DNA of 64,000 nt from Cyclobacterium jeungdonense (lineage in GTDB: Bacteria > Bacteroidota > Bacteroidia > Cytophagales > Cyclobacteriaceae): assembly GCF_010994275.1 (NCBI RefSeq), contig NZ_WMCD01000006.1, positions 304,909-368,908 of the forward strand, given 5' to 3'. The notes beneath the pieces were generated by a model. That model did not search any database. It saw nothing but the letters and a program-made list of their open reading frames with translations, and was not told where the DNA came from. The translations under genes were made by a program, and so were the position numbers. Positions 45,829-54,852 of this stretch are shown in pieces (within the stretch, counting starts at the first letter, position 1; the number at the start of each line of letters is the position of its first letter).

Positions 45829-47391
45829 TTACTTTTTAATTTCCCTCGTATATAGCCTATAAGGCCCATAAGGTTTCCTGAAAATAGAGAACAGGTTACG
45901 TATCCTAACTTCATTGTCAGTGATTCCGTTAAATGGTAAAGGTGGTTCATCATAAAGGTGAAAAATTCCCTTATCCACAAATCCTTCATTTAAGGTTTCC
46001 ATTTCAAATCCCTTTGAATATTCATGCATAATTACATAATCTACGAGAGAAAGAACCTTTTTCCAATTTTCTAACTTCAGTGTGCTGTTTTGGGCTATAT
46101 ATGCTCTATACATACTCCATTTCAACGACCGTCCAGAATAGTAAAATTCATAAGGGATGTAAACTTTTTTTTCTCCAGGCCCAACCATTGACAGAGCAGC
46201 GTGATTGAGCAAAGCTCTTTCGCGCTCATATTGTCCCTCAAAGGCTAAATAAGTACGAACTCCAAGTGATAATCCTACTGACCAAAAAAGAAGGATGCTT
46301 ATACCTCCAATTCTCAATATCCTTGGAAAACTATAATCACACCCTTTATAGAACATTGAACTAATGGCCACTATAAAATAAGGAATTAAGTATTGAACCC
46401 GATTTATATAAACGAGCGTGAAAGCCATCACAGCTATCACAACTATAATGGCAAGGAAAATTTTAGCTTGTTTCAATTTGAAACCTGATATTAAAACAAA
46501 AAAAACTACAAATGGACTGAATTTTAATATCCGCAATAATTCGGTTAAGTTTCCTTTAATACTATGTATATCTATTACATTAGATGAACCTGCGTGGGAG
46601 TTCGCATCGATAGTTTCCTTGACAAGGTCCAGTTGAGAAAATATTTGTCCAGAAATAGGAATAAGAAAGAGAATTATCGACATGATTCCTCCAAAAATAA
46701 AGACCAGCAAAAAGCTGAATGATTCATTAAAATCCCCGCCATTTTCCCAACTTTTCCTTGCTAATCTAAATAGCTCCAAAATTATAAGGGGATATAAGAA
46801 TATTGCTGATGGCCAGGTAAGAATAGCTAAACTTGCGAGAACTCCAGCTAATAATAATCGAAAATTAAATATTAACTTTCGTGAATAGAAATATTGGGTC
46901 TCCCTAAGCACCCAGCATGAACTTAGGCAAAAAAACATTGCCCATCCATCAATCCTTCCAATGGTGAAAGCCTGTACAATAAGAGGATCAAATATAAATA
47001 TCAAGCCTAACGGAAAAACAAACCTCTTAAAAATTCCCTTTGCAATTAAAAAACCTACAAGTGATGTAGCTGCGGCAATCGCACCTAACAGACTAAATAT
47101 TCTTGGGCCAAATTGACCTATATTTTCATATACCACCTCCTGAAAAACAACACCTAGGTATGAGACAAGAAAGGCAGGCTGTTGTAGTTCTATCAACCAT
47201 GCAATCGATGAGTTGGATTCGGAGTTTAGTATACTCTTCCCTAGATCAATAATTACAAATTCGTCAGAATGTAGGTATGCTCCTTTATCAATGGTTATTA
47301 AGAAAACCAAGAATATAAAACCAACTGTTAGCAACCATACCAACCAGAACCGTTTTTCAAAAATTTTATATATTTGTGGTAAACAATACAC
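45829..47391 (-). CDS. GT39/ArnT-like polytopic glycosyltransferase
   Basis: This 520-residue protein has an N-terminal helix, then YLHSDEFVII (39-48) with the acidic pair D43-E44 in the first periplasmic loop, as in GT39/ArnT/PMT-type GT-C enzymes. About ten further hydrophobic helices follow up to residue 375, and the last 140 residues form a soluble domain. GT-C enzymes use polyprenyl-phosphate sugars in the periplasm, so it could use the product of the GtrB-like and SMR-like pair at 41.7-43.1 kb. The acceptor (EPS, lipid A or protein) is unknown. Confidence 0.78.
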   Translation of the reverse strand: MYCLPQIYKIFEKRFWLVWLLTVGFIFLVFLITIDKGAYLHSDEFVIIDLGKSILNSESNSSIAWLIELQQPAFLVSYLGVVFQEVVYENIGQFGPRIFSLLGAIAAATSLVGFLIAKGIFKRFVFPLGLIFIFDPLIVQAFTIGRIDGWAMFFCLSSCWVLRETQYFYSRKLIFNFRLLLAGVLASLAILTWPSAIFLYPLIILELFRLARKSWENGGDFNESFSFLLVFIFGGIMSIILFLIPISGQIFSQLDLVKETIDANSHAGSSNVIDIHSIKGNLTELLRILKFSPFVVFFVLISGFKLKQAKIFLAIIVVIAVMAFTLVYINRVQYLIPYFIVAISSMFYKGCDYSFPRILRIGGISILLFWSVGLSLGVRTYLAFEGQYERERALLNHAALSMVGPGEKKVYIPYEFYYSGRSLKWSMYRAYIAQNSTLKLENWKKVLSLVDYVIMHEYSKGFEMETLNEGFVDKGIFHLYDEPPLPFNGITDNEVRIRNLFSIFRKPYGPYRLYTREIKK

Positions 47392-47522
47392 TTTGATTAT
47401 TTATTGTTAACAGAGAAAGAGAAATAAAATGATAACATTTAATTATAATATAACTATTTACCCACTCAGGGTGGAATCATTGTTTAGCATTATCAATTAT
47501 TAATATATATTTTTAAGAATCT

Positions 47523-48563
47523 CTATAAAAAGCTATTTGATACTTTTAGAATGGAAGATTCTAATTTGACCTCGTGCCCATGATTTTTAATTGATTTTGC
47601 CGATCCCTCCAGAATTTTCACCACGTCCAAACCTAAATTACTATTTGATCGTGGTTTTTTATTATCCAGTATGCACTGTATAAAATCATTTGCCATGCCT
47701 AAGAGGGCTTCTGTTGTTTCCAGTTTTGGCACATGGATATCCCCTGTCCTGTAGTCTACCATCACTTGTTTTCTTTCTTCATCATTTGAAAAACTATACC
47801 CTGTATTATAAACCTTTATTTTTTCAGTTGGCTCCAAATCATTGTAAAGAATCATTTTTTTATTACCTCCTATCAACATCATTCTTACTTTAACTGGGCT
47901 AGTCCAAGAACAGTTAAAGTGTGCAATAAATCCTGATGCATAATTCACGGTGAGATAAGCAATATTTTCTATATTGTTTCCAGTGTGGGAAATTCCGGTG
48001 GCATTTACGCTATATGGGCGCTCATTTACCAAATAATTTAATATGGAAATATCATGTGGTGCAAGATCCCAGAGCACGTTGATGTCGGATTGAAACAAAC
48101 CCAGGTTTATTCTGGTGGAGTCCAAGTAGTTAATAGTACCCAATTCTTGATTTGTCAGCAATTGCTTTATTTTTTGTACTGCCCCGGTATACAAAAAAGT
48201 ATGGTCGACCATTAGCAAAACCTGTTTTTGTTCGGCTAAATTCATTAGAATTTCAGCCTCCTTTACAGAGGAAGTCATTGGTTTTTCAATGAGGACGTGC
48301 TTTCCTTCTAAAATTGCTTTTTTTGCCAATAAAAAATGAGTAAAAACCGGAGTGGCAATAACAATGGCATCAATACCTGGGTCAAAAATAATATTTTCCG
48401 CTTCACTTTCCCTTTGAATGGAGGGGAAGATCTTATTTAATTCTTGAAGCCGTTCAGGACGCGCATCTGCTACTGATTTTATTCTACAGTCATTTGCAGA
48501 GAAAAAATTTCTTACTAAATTAGGCCCCCAATAACCATAGCCTATGATGCCAATATTAACCAT
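47523..48563 (-). CDS. Gfo/Idh/MocA-family sugar oxidoreductase (WlbA/WbpB-like)
   Basis: This 346-residue protein begins VNIGIIGYGYWGPNLVRNFF with the Rossmann G-x-G-x2-G at 8-13, followed by DAIVIATPVFTHFLLAKKAI, the family HVLIEKPMTSS (with E-K-P) and DLAPHDISIL, where the His matches the catalytic region. WlbA/WbpB-type enzymes oxidise UDP-N-acetylglucosaminuronate at C3 before transamination. With the aminotransferase and acetyltransferase at 43.7-45.4 kb this suggests a 2,3-diamino-uronate route, but the UDP-GlcNAc 6-dehydrogenase is not in the window. Confidence 0.85.
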   Translation of the reverse strand: MVNIGIIGYGYWGPNLVRNFFSANDCRIKSVADARPERLQELNKIFPSIQRESEAENIIFDPGIDAIVIATPVFTHFLLAKKAILEGKHVLIEKPMTSSVKEAEILMNLAEQKQVLLMVDHTFLYTGAVQKIKQLLTNQELGTINYLDSTRINLGLFQSDINVLWDLAPHDISILNYLVNERPYSVNATGISHTGNNIENIAYLTVNYASGFIAHFNCSWTSPVKVRMMLIGGNKKMILYNDLEPTEKIKVYNTGYSFSNDEERKQVMVDYRTGDIHVPKLETTEALLGMANDFIQCILDNKKPRSNSNLGLDVVKILEGSAKSIKNHGHEVKLESSILKVSNSFL

Positions 48564-48814
48564 ATCTTATCTATTTTCAGGATTTTACAAGGAATAATTT
48601 AAAATTAGAAATTGAGTATAGCTTTAAAAGAGTATTGCTGATGATATTAGTGGCGAGAGTATTTTTTAAATGGTAGAATACATACTTATTTGCTGTCTCT
48701 AATTCAACGTAGTCAATTTTCCTGGAGATGGCAAAAGTGGTAAATTTCACCAATCAAAACTTTTGTGGGACGAACCAACAAGGGAAGGCAAACAAACAAC
48801 TGCCATGGCTAGCC

Positions 48815-51163
48815 CTACTGATGAATAAGATTTTTTTTCTCATTATGGAATTTACCATTGCTATAACCGTACCCATAACCGTATCCGTTCGCATTATTTT
48901 TCTTGACATCGTTCATCACAACGCTTAGGTGTTTAAGTTTCTTTTTTTGGTAAATATCATTCATTATACCCAATTGGGCCTTTCTGGTATAATTGCATCG
49001 AACAATGTAAATTGCGGAATCGATATAGGAGGTAAGGCTAAAAGCATCCGCTACCTGTCCAACCGGAGGGGAATCCACAATAATAAAATCAAAGCGCCTT
49101 CTTAGTTCATCCATTAGCTGATGGACCTTTGGGCTCATTATTAACTCCGCTGGATTTGGAGGGAGAGTACCTGCCCCAATGGCAAAAAGATTATCGACTT
49201 TGGATACGGATACCACCAAGGTTTCAATCGAAACATCATCGGAAATTAAAAAATTAGCTATACCGATTTGATCTGAAAGACCTAAATCTTTTATTAAGGT
49301 CGGCTTACGAAGGTCAAAGCTAATAACAACCACCTTTTTACCTGATATGGCAAGGCTGGCGCCAAAATTGATGGAAAAAAAAGTTTTTCCATCTCCGCTT
49401 TGGCTTGAGGTGACCAAAATCACCTTATTTTCTTTACCCACATTAGCAAAATGGAGATTGGCCCTGACCAACCGGAACGTTTCGGCAATAATAGAATGTT
49501 CCCCATCGCCCACCTGAAGGTTTCTCTTTTCCTTGCTGTGGTAGATTTCCCCTAATATGGGAACATTGCTATGTTCTTCCACATCTTTTCTTTCTTTTAC
49601 CTTATCGTTAAGCAGATCTTTCAGGTAAATAAATCCGAAAGGGATTAATAAACCCAAACTAATTGCGGCCAGGTACAGGGTGGATTTACTGGCGTTTACT
49701 TGAATTTCTCCGGCAGCCGGTTCATCAATAATTCTGGAGTTGGCCTGGGTCGATGCCAGTGCAAGCCCTGCTTCCTCCCTGCTCTGGAGAAGGAACAGGT
49801 AAATGGCCTGTTTGACACTTTGCTGGCGATTGATTTCCAATAATTCCCTTTCGATGGAAGGAACGCTCCTTACTTTGGATTGAAACTGCCTGGTGCTGGA
49901 CCTCAGGTTGTCTATGGTAATCTCCATGTTGTTTTTAATGGTTCGGAGGTTTTCCCGGATATTATTTCTTAAGTTATTGAGTTGCTCGTCCAGGTTGTTG
50001 ATCAGAGAGCTGCCCGGTTGTATCGACCTTAGCATCCGCTGCCTTTCCAGTAGTAGCTCGTTAAATTTGGCCATCAGTCCAGTAAGTGTTGGATCATTGA
50101 CGGTCAATGCGCCTGGAATTAATTTTAATTCTTCCTGATAAACATAATTTTCCAAAGAATTGATGATATCCATCTGGATTTCAAGATCTTCCAGTTCTTT
50201 ACTGTATGCGCTTGCTGATTGCATGTAAAGCTCGGCATTGGAACTCACATCAGTCAACTCATTTTCTTTTTTGTAAGATTCTACATTTTTTTCCACCTCC
50301 GAAAGTTCGGTGGACAAAAATTGAATTCGTTCATCCAGAAAATCGATGGTACTGAGTTGTACCTGGTTCTTATCTTCAATGGCCTCCTTGCTATAAACCT
50401 CCACCAGTTTATTTAATATCAGCATGCTTCTCTTGGGTACCGCATCGGTTAAACCTAACCTCAACACGTTGGATTCCTTGTTGACCAGTTCCACACTCAA
50501 CATTTGGCTATAACTTTTGGCCAGGTTTTTAATGTCGTGGAAGTAGACGATGATATTTTTATCCATCTTTTTTTCGGAAGATCCAATGACTGTAAAAGAA
50601 CCATAGGGACGGCTGATTTCCTGACCGAACTTATGGTTGCTCACCTGGGGATTTCCTTCACTATCAAATTCAGTCAGGTCAAAACTATTGTCCTCCTTTC
50701 CTACAAGTTTGATGGTTTTTCCATAGGCAGATGGATCCAGTTTATTGATCAACAGGGAAATGGAAAGGTCATCTTTAAAGACCTCCACATCCCTTACGCG
50801 CCCTTCCAGGAAATAGCTGGTATTCATGCCCAACTCTTCAAATACCCTTTCCATCAGCGAGCGGGAGCGGAGCACGATCATTTCGCTACCAATGGTTTTG
50901 TTTACCCCATAATCTCCCATGCCTCCAGAAATGCCTCCTGCTATGACGGATCCAGTTGTATTGTCCTCTTTTATCAACAAGGTTGTACTGACGGGATATT
51001 GAGGCGTAATGTTATAGCGAATATGTAGAAAAGCACCCAGTACTGTTAAAAAACAGCAAATGACAAACCAATACCAGTATTGCAAGCATTTGTCAATCAA
51101 GTTTTTTAAATTAAAATCCTTGGATTGGTTTCCAAACAATCCGCTATTGGGTGAATGATCCAT
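48815..51163 (-). CDS. wzc: Wzc-like polysaccharide co-polymerase/tyrosine autokinase
   Basis: This encodes 782 residues. There is a Wzz-type domain between helices at about 32-47 and 494-514, with long coiled-coil-prone segments (265-345, 365-440) and a GNVR-like part (about 435-470). The BY-kinase domain has Walker A TSSQSGDGKT (585-594), Walker A' VVVISFDLRKP (611-621), Walker B FIIVDSPP (693-700) and a short tyrosine tail YGYGYGY (761-767). The first Asp of the canonical A' motif is Ser here. It controls chain length and export together with Wza, whose gene overlaps functionally 2 bp upstream. It acts in the inner membrane facing the periplasm. Confidence 0.92.
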   Translation of the reverse strand: MDHSPNSGLFGNQSKDFNLKNLIDKCLQYWYWFVICCFLTVLGAFLHIRYNITPQYPVSTTLLIKEDNTTGSVIAGGISGGMGDYGVNKTIGSEMIVLRSRSLMERVFEELGMNTSYFLEGRVRDVEVFKDDLSISLLINKLDPSAYGKTIKLVGKEDNSFDLTEFDSEGNPQVSNHKFGQEISRPYGSFTVIGSSEKKMDKNIIVYFHDIKNLAKSYSQMLSVELVNKESNVLRLGLTDAVPKRSMLILNKLVEVYSKEAIEDKNQVQLSTIDFLDERIQFLSTELSEVEKNVESYKKENELTDVSSNAELYMQSASAYSKELEDLEIQMDIINSLENYVYQEELKLIPGALTVNDPTLTGLMAKFNELLLERQRMLRSIQPGSSLINNLDEQLNNLRNNIRENLRTIKNNMEITIDNLRSSTRQFQSKVRSVPSIERELLEINRQQSVKQAIYLFLLQSREEAGLALASTQANSRIIDEPAAGEIQVNASKSTLYLAAISLGLLIPFGFIYLKDLLNDKVKERKDVEEHSNVPILGEIYHSKEKRNLQVGDGEHSIIAETFRLVRANLHFANVGKENKVILVTSSQSGDGKTFFSINFGASLAISGKKVVVISFDLRKPTLIKDLGLSDQIGIANFLISDDVSIETLVVSVSKVDNLFAIGAGTLPPNPAELIMSPKVHQLMDELRRRFDFIIVDSPPVGQVADAFSLTSYIDSAIYIVRCNYTRKAQLGIMNDIYQKKKLKHLSVVMNDVKKNNANGYGYGYGYSNGKFHNEKKNLIHQ

Positions 51164-51165
51164 TT

Positions 51166-51954
51166 TTATCTATTAAAAAGGCCGAACTGCAAGCCAATGA
51201 AAGCGATTGAATTCAGAAGTGTCAGGTAGAACAATGCATTTACCCGGCCGGAATTGGCTTGTAAAGCCCTGGCCTTATCGGGTTCTACGTATATGATATC
51301 GTTTTGCTGCAGGTAAAAGTAGGGAGAGTCGAGGATGGCTTTGTCGTTTAGATTCAATCTGACTGTGGTCCGTTCTTCGCCCACCTCACGCATCAACAGG
51401 ATGTTCTCTCGTTTGCCAAAGGGAGTCATATCCCCAGCCAAACCAATAGCTTCAATGATGTTGATTTTTTCGGAGGGGACCGAAATGGTACTGGGGTTTG
51501 CGACTTCCCCTACCACCGTTATCCTGAAATTTACGATTTTGATATTAACTATAGGATTTCGGGCTTCTTTTTCCAATAGCTGCACCATTTTATCCGTAGC
51601 CTCTTCCAAAGTCAATCCAGCCAGTTGTACCTTTCCTAATACCGGGAAGTTGATTTCACCGTTATTATCCACCCGGTAGCCTTGGTTGAGTTGGCTCGGT
51701 GTATTCCCCTGTCCTTGGGAATTGCCAATACTGGCCAATACACCACTGTTAAACAATAAATTGGATTCCGGATTTAGTGTACTGACGGTAATGCTTAGCA
51801 GGTCGATAGGCTGTATGCGTGGTTCCCTGGCATTTTGGATTTTTTCCGTGATGGCGCCTTCCTGGTGGAGATCACTCATGTAGATCAGGTTTCGGGTGGA
51901 ACAGGAGTTTAATATAATCAGCATTAAAAGTCCGTTAAAAAAAGTTACTTTCAT
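51166..51954 (-). CDS. wza: Wza-like polysaccharide export lipoprotein
   Basis: This 262-residue protein has a lipoprotein signal (LMLIILNSC, acylated Cys18), a polysaccharide-export (Poly_export) domain (about 45-130, IQPIDLLSITVSTLNPESN then YRVDNNGEINFPVLGKVQLA), one SLBB-like domain (about 145-225, ITVVGEVANPSTISVPSEKI) and a C-terminal hydrophobic helix (about 240-260), consistent with an outer-membrane channel helix. It sits 2 bp upstream of the kinase gene; the pair forms the envelope-spanning export machine. A single SLBB domain is common in Bacteroidota. Confidence 0.92.
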   Translation of the reverse strand: MKVTFFNGLLMLIILNSCSTRNLIYMSDLHQEGAITEKIQNAREPRIQPIDLLSITVSTLNPESNLLFNSGVLASIGNSQGQGNTPSQLNQGYRVDNNGEINFPVLGKVQLAGLTLEEATDKMVQLLEKEARNPIVNIKIVNFRITVVGEVANPSTISVPSEKINIIEAIGLAGDMTPFGKRENILLMREVGEERTTVRLNLNDKAILDSPYFYLQQNDIIYVEPDKARALQANSGRVNALFYLTLLNSIAFIGLQFGLFNR

Positions 51955-52612
51955 TAGTTATATTTTCAGATTAAGTTAGATCTCATGGTTTGAAATTTGC
52001 CCAAGAAATCCAATGGTTTGCACAGCTTCGCCTGGTCAGTCACACAGACTTCATTTTTGGAAGGTTAAACGTGATTTGGGTAGTTCGTTGGTAGGTAGGT
52101 CAATTGGTTTAACCGATTATCGATATTTTATTTTAGCTGTACGTTCACCTGAGGCTGGTTTTATTTTCTAGGAGCATGGCTATGTTTTTATAAAAAAGCG
52201 GCTGATTAATAACTGTTGTAAATCATTTAATTTGTTTAAACTTTAACCCCTTAAGAAAATAAAAACCCTATAAATTTAGTAAGCAAAATCAATCGCTGTT
52301 AATCTCCCCTAAATTTTTACACAGGTAACCAAATATACAAATGATTTTCATAAATCATAATAAAAAAAACATAAAAAGTGTATTTTAAATAATTAAATAT
52401 GCGTTTTGAACTCGTATTTTAACCATTTTATTTAGTTGATTGGAGTTAAATTATCAAGTTAAAATACAATGTTTGAAGGCCGGAATAATTTATAAATAGA
52501 ATAATTCCTTTTTAATATAATATTTTTTGGTTCTTTCTTAAGTGATTTTTCTTCCGTCCTATGCAATTAAATATATGCCTTTTGGTTATAGGTTTTCGTT
52601 TAACTCTCCCAA
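51955..52612. other. Upstream region of the wza-wzc pair
   Basis: This AT-rich 660-bp stretch precedes the export genes on the minus strand and should contain their promoter. TATATTTG-like sequence occurs on the minus strand at 52330-52337 but has no matching -33 TTG at proper spacing. I see no coding remnant. The first palindromic repeat unit begins just beyond it. Confidence 0.4.
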
Positions 52613-53056
52613 GGTTCCGGTGTTTCTGTTTTCCCTGAGCCTGTCGAAGGGAGCAATCTGAACCGGAGCGAATGCGGGAGTAATTCGCGGAATGAGATTC
52701 GAATACGCAGGACGAGTACGTATTCCGACAGACTGCCGCGGGTGCTAGGAACGATCTCCCTTCCAGCCAGGGCACCCAGAATTACTCTGTGCTTTCTTTA
52801 ATTTTTTTTGTCACGAAGGACACAAAGGAGGCACGAAAAACACAAAGGCTTTTTTTAAACCCCTCTGAGTGCTTTGTGTTTTCTTTGAGCTCTTTGTGAC
52901 TAAATCATTATCATATCATCTCCCTGGCTACCAGCTGGAGTCTGAAAAAGAGGATTTAAATACGCCGGACGTGTACGTCTTCCGAAAGACTGCCGCGGGT
53001 GCTGAGACGGTTGATGAAATACGATTGGGGTCACGTCAGCACCCTCGCAGTGACGG
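52613..53056. repeat. Composite palindromic repeat, long unit 1 (5' arm altered)
   Basis: This unit begins with a different known-style palindrome (CCCTGAGCCTGTCGAAGGG) fused to the GCAATCTGAACCGGAGCG arm, then carries the ACGAAGGACACAAAGG palindrome (52810-52900) and ends GCACCCTCGCAGTGACGG at 53039-53056. Positions 52653-53002 match 62370-62719 over 350 bp with about seven mismatches and no net length change. Confidence 0.85.
52810..52900. repeat. ACACAAAGG palindrome, copy 1
   Basis: The element opens GTCACGAAGGACACAAAG and closes CTTTGAGCTCTTTGTGAC, an imperfect inverted repeat. Further copies are at 53259-53349, 53709-53799 and 62527-62617, each nested inside a long composite unit. Similar ACACAAAGG palindromes are widespread in bacterial genomes, particularly Bacteroidota. 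Confidence 0.85.
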
Positions 53057-53080
53057 ATAGGGTTTCCAGTGAGCACGCAA

Positions 53081-53504
53081 CGTCATTGCGAGCGCAGCGA
53101 AGCAATCTGAACCGGAGCGTTGACGTAAGGAGTACGAATTAAGGAAATTAAATACACCTGATGTGCACGTCTACCTTTAGACTGCGGCGGGTGCTAGGAA
53201 CGTTCTCCCTTCCAGCCAGGGCACCCAGAATTACTCTGTGCTTTCTTTAATTTTTTTTGTCACGAAGGACACAAAGGAGGCACGAAAAACACAAAGGTTT
53301 TTTTCAAGCCCCTCTGAGTGCTTTGTGTTTTCTTTGAGCTCTTTGTGACTAAATCATTATCATATCATCTCCCTGGCTACCAGCTGGAGTCTGAAAAAGG
53401 GATTTAAATACGCCGGACGTGTACGTCTTCCTACAGACTGCCGCGGGTGCGTAGGATGATCAACATAGCTTATACTATCAAAAAACGCACCCTCGCAGTG
53501 ACGG
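53081..53504. repeat. Composite palindromic repeat, long unit 2
   Basis: This 424-bp unit starts CGTCATTGCGAGCGCAGCGA and ends GCACCCTCGCAGTGACGG, so its ends are imperfect inverted repeats. It contains the ACACAAAGG palindrome (53259-53349) and internal inverted pieces GGGTGC/GCACCC. It has the same length and layout as the unit at 62349-62773. Confidence 0.9.
53259..53349. repeat. ACACAAAGG palindrome, copy 2
   Basis: Same imperfect inverted repeat as the copy at 52810, nested in long unit 2. Confidence 0.85.
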
Positions 53505-53529
53505 GAAGCGTTCGACGAGAAGGGAATAC

Positions 53530-53799
53530 CGTCATTGCGAGCGCAGCGAAGCAATCTGAACCGGAGCGTAGACGTAAGGAGTACGAATTAAGGAAATTAA
53601 ATACGCCTGATGTGCACGTCTACCTTCAGACTGCCGCGGGTGCTAGGAACGATCTCCCTTCCAGCCAGGGCACCCAGAATTACGCTGTGCTTTCTTTAAT
53701 TTTTTTTTGTCACGAAGGACACAAAGGAGGCACGAAAAACACAAAGTTTTTTTTCAAGCCCCTCTGAGTGCTTTGTGTTTTCTTTGAGCTCTTTGTGAC
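53530..53799. repeat. Composite palindromic repeat, unit 3 (truncated)
   Basis: This unit starts CGTCATTGCGAGCGCAGCGA and runs through GACTGCCGCGGGTGC into an ACACAAAGG palindrome (53709-53799), where it stops. It lacks the closing CTCGCAGTGACGG arm, so the cluster ends abruptly about 260 bp before the sugar-transferase gene. Confidence 0.9.
53709..53799. repeat. ACACAAAGG palindrome, copy 3
   Basis: Same imperfect inverted repeat as the copy at 52810, forming the end of the truncated unit 3. Confidence 0.85.
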
Positions 53800-54056
53800 T
53801 GAATAAGTTTAAAGGTATTGGAAGAATTTTTTTTCGCGGAAATAAGGAAGAATAAAAATAATTTTTTTATCTTTAAAAAATACACGCAAAAAAATGCATT
53901 TCAGAAGCAATAAAACGTTTCACTGCAGCCTTGTTTTTGGTTTACTTTTTTGCTCAAACCCATGAAATGGTAGACCCGATTTTATATCCTTAGCCAACGT
54001 AACACAACAGCATTTTTGAAAAAAAATAAAGTTACCACTGAGATACCGGCAGTTTC

Positions 54057-54737
54057 ATGTATAAGACCTTATTTAGACATAGTGTATTCCCTCAAGGGGT
54101 AGCTGAAAACCAAACATCGAACGATAAGGTTGCTGAGAAAACCTTCCCTTTAAAAATAAAAAACGGATTTGATTTTTTCATGGCGTTTACATTTCTGATA
54201 GTAATTGCTACCTGGTTATTTCCTCTTATTGCCCTGCTGATAAAAGCCGGTTCGAAGGGTCCGGTGATTTTCAGGCAATTACGGCACGGAAAAGACAACA
54301 AGCCCTTTTATTGCTTAAAGTTCCGGACCATGGTGGTAAACGATAAAGCGGATACGGTACAGGCCAAAAAGGGGGATGTTCGCATCACCAAATTCGGATC
54401 TTTTTTGAGAAAAAGCAGTCTGGATGAATTGCCCCAGTTAATTAATATTTTAAGAGGGGAGATGTCACTAATCGGTCCCAGGCCCCATGCGGTACCCATG
54501 AATGAAATTTTCTCGGACAGGATCCCTGGTTATATGAACCGCCATGCCATCAAGCCGGGTCTTACGGGTCTGGCGCAATCCAGGGGATACAGAGGGGAGA
54601 TCCAAAGCTATCAGGACTTGTATTTTAGGTACCGGCTGGATCTGTTTTACCTGAAAAAATGGAATTTACTGTTGGATGCGAAAATCCTGCTTTGGACAGC
54701 TTATTCGCTTTTGTTTGATAATAAGAATGCCTATTGA
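54057..54737 (+). CDS. Initiating sugar-phosphate transferase (WcaJ/PglC-type)
   Basis: This 226-residue protein consists of a hydrophobic helix (about 39-63) and the bacterial sugar-transferase catalytic domain: FRQLRHGKDNKPFYCLKFRT (72-91), the D-E pair in SSLDELPQLINILRGEMSLI (120-139) and GPRPH (140-144), and PGLTGLAQSRG. It lacks the multi-helix N-terminal part of full-length WbaP/WcaJ, so it resembles the minimal PglC class. It moves a sugar-1-phosphate from a UDP-sugar to undecaprenyl phosphate and so starts the repeat unit. It is the only such enzyme in the window, yet lies on the plus strand in the repeat-flanked island. Confidence 0.9.
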   Translation: MYKTLFRHSVFPQGVAENQTSNDKVAEKTFPLKIKNGFDFFMAFTFLIVIATWLFPLIALLIKAGSKGPVIFRQLRHGKDNKPFYCLKFRTMVVNDKADTVQAKKGDVRITKFGSFLRKSSLDELPQLINILRGEMSLIGPRPHAVPMNEIFSDRIPGYMNRHAIKPGLTGLAQSRGYRGEIQSYQDLYFRYRLDLFYLKKWNLLLDAKILLWTAYSLLFDNKNAY

Positions 54738-54852
54738 CCCTTTCCTGGGCTTTATAGCCCGAGATTACAAAGTGTTAATTAATTTAAAATCAGTCCTTTA
54801 AGGATCCTATGTCGGGGGAGATAATTAACTGAAATTTAAAATTAATATTTTT

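Noticed and set aside
50504..51028. 174-codon plus-strand open frame
   Set aside because: Antisense to the Wzc-like gene.
52330..52337. Bacteroidota-type -7 box upstream of wza
   Set aside because: TATATTTG is present on the minus strand but no TTG lies at the expected upstream distance, and the leader would be about 375 bp long.
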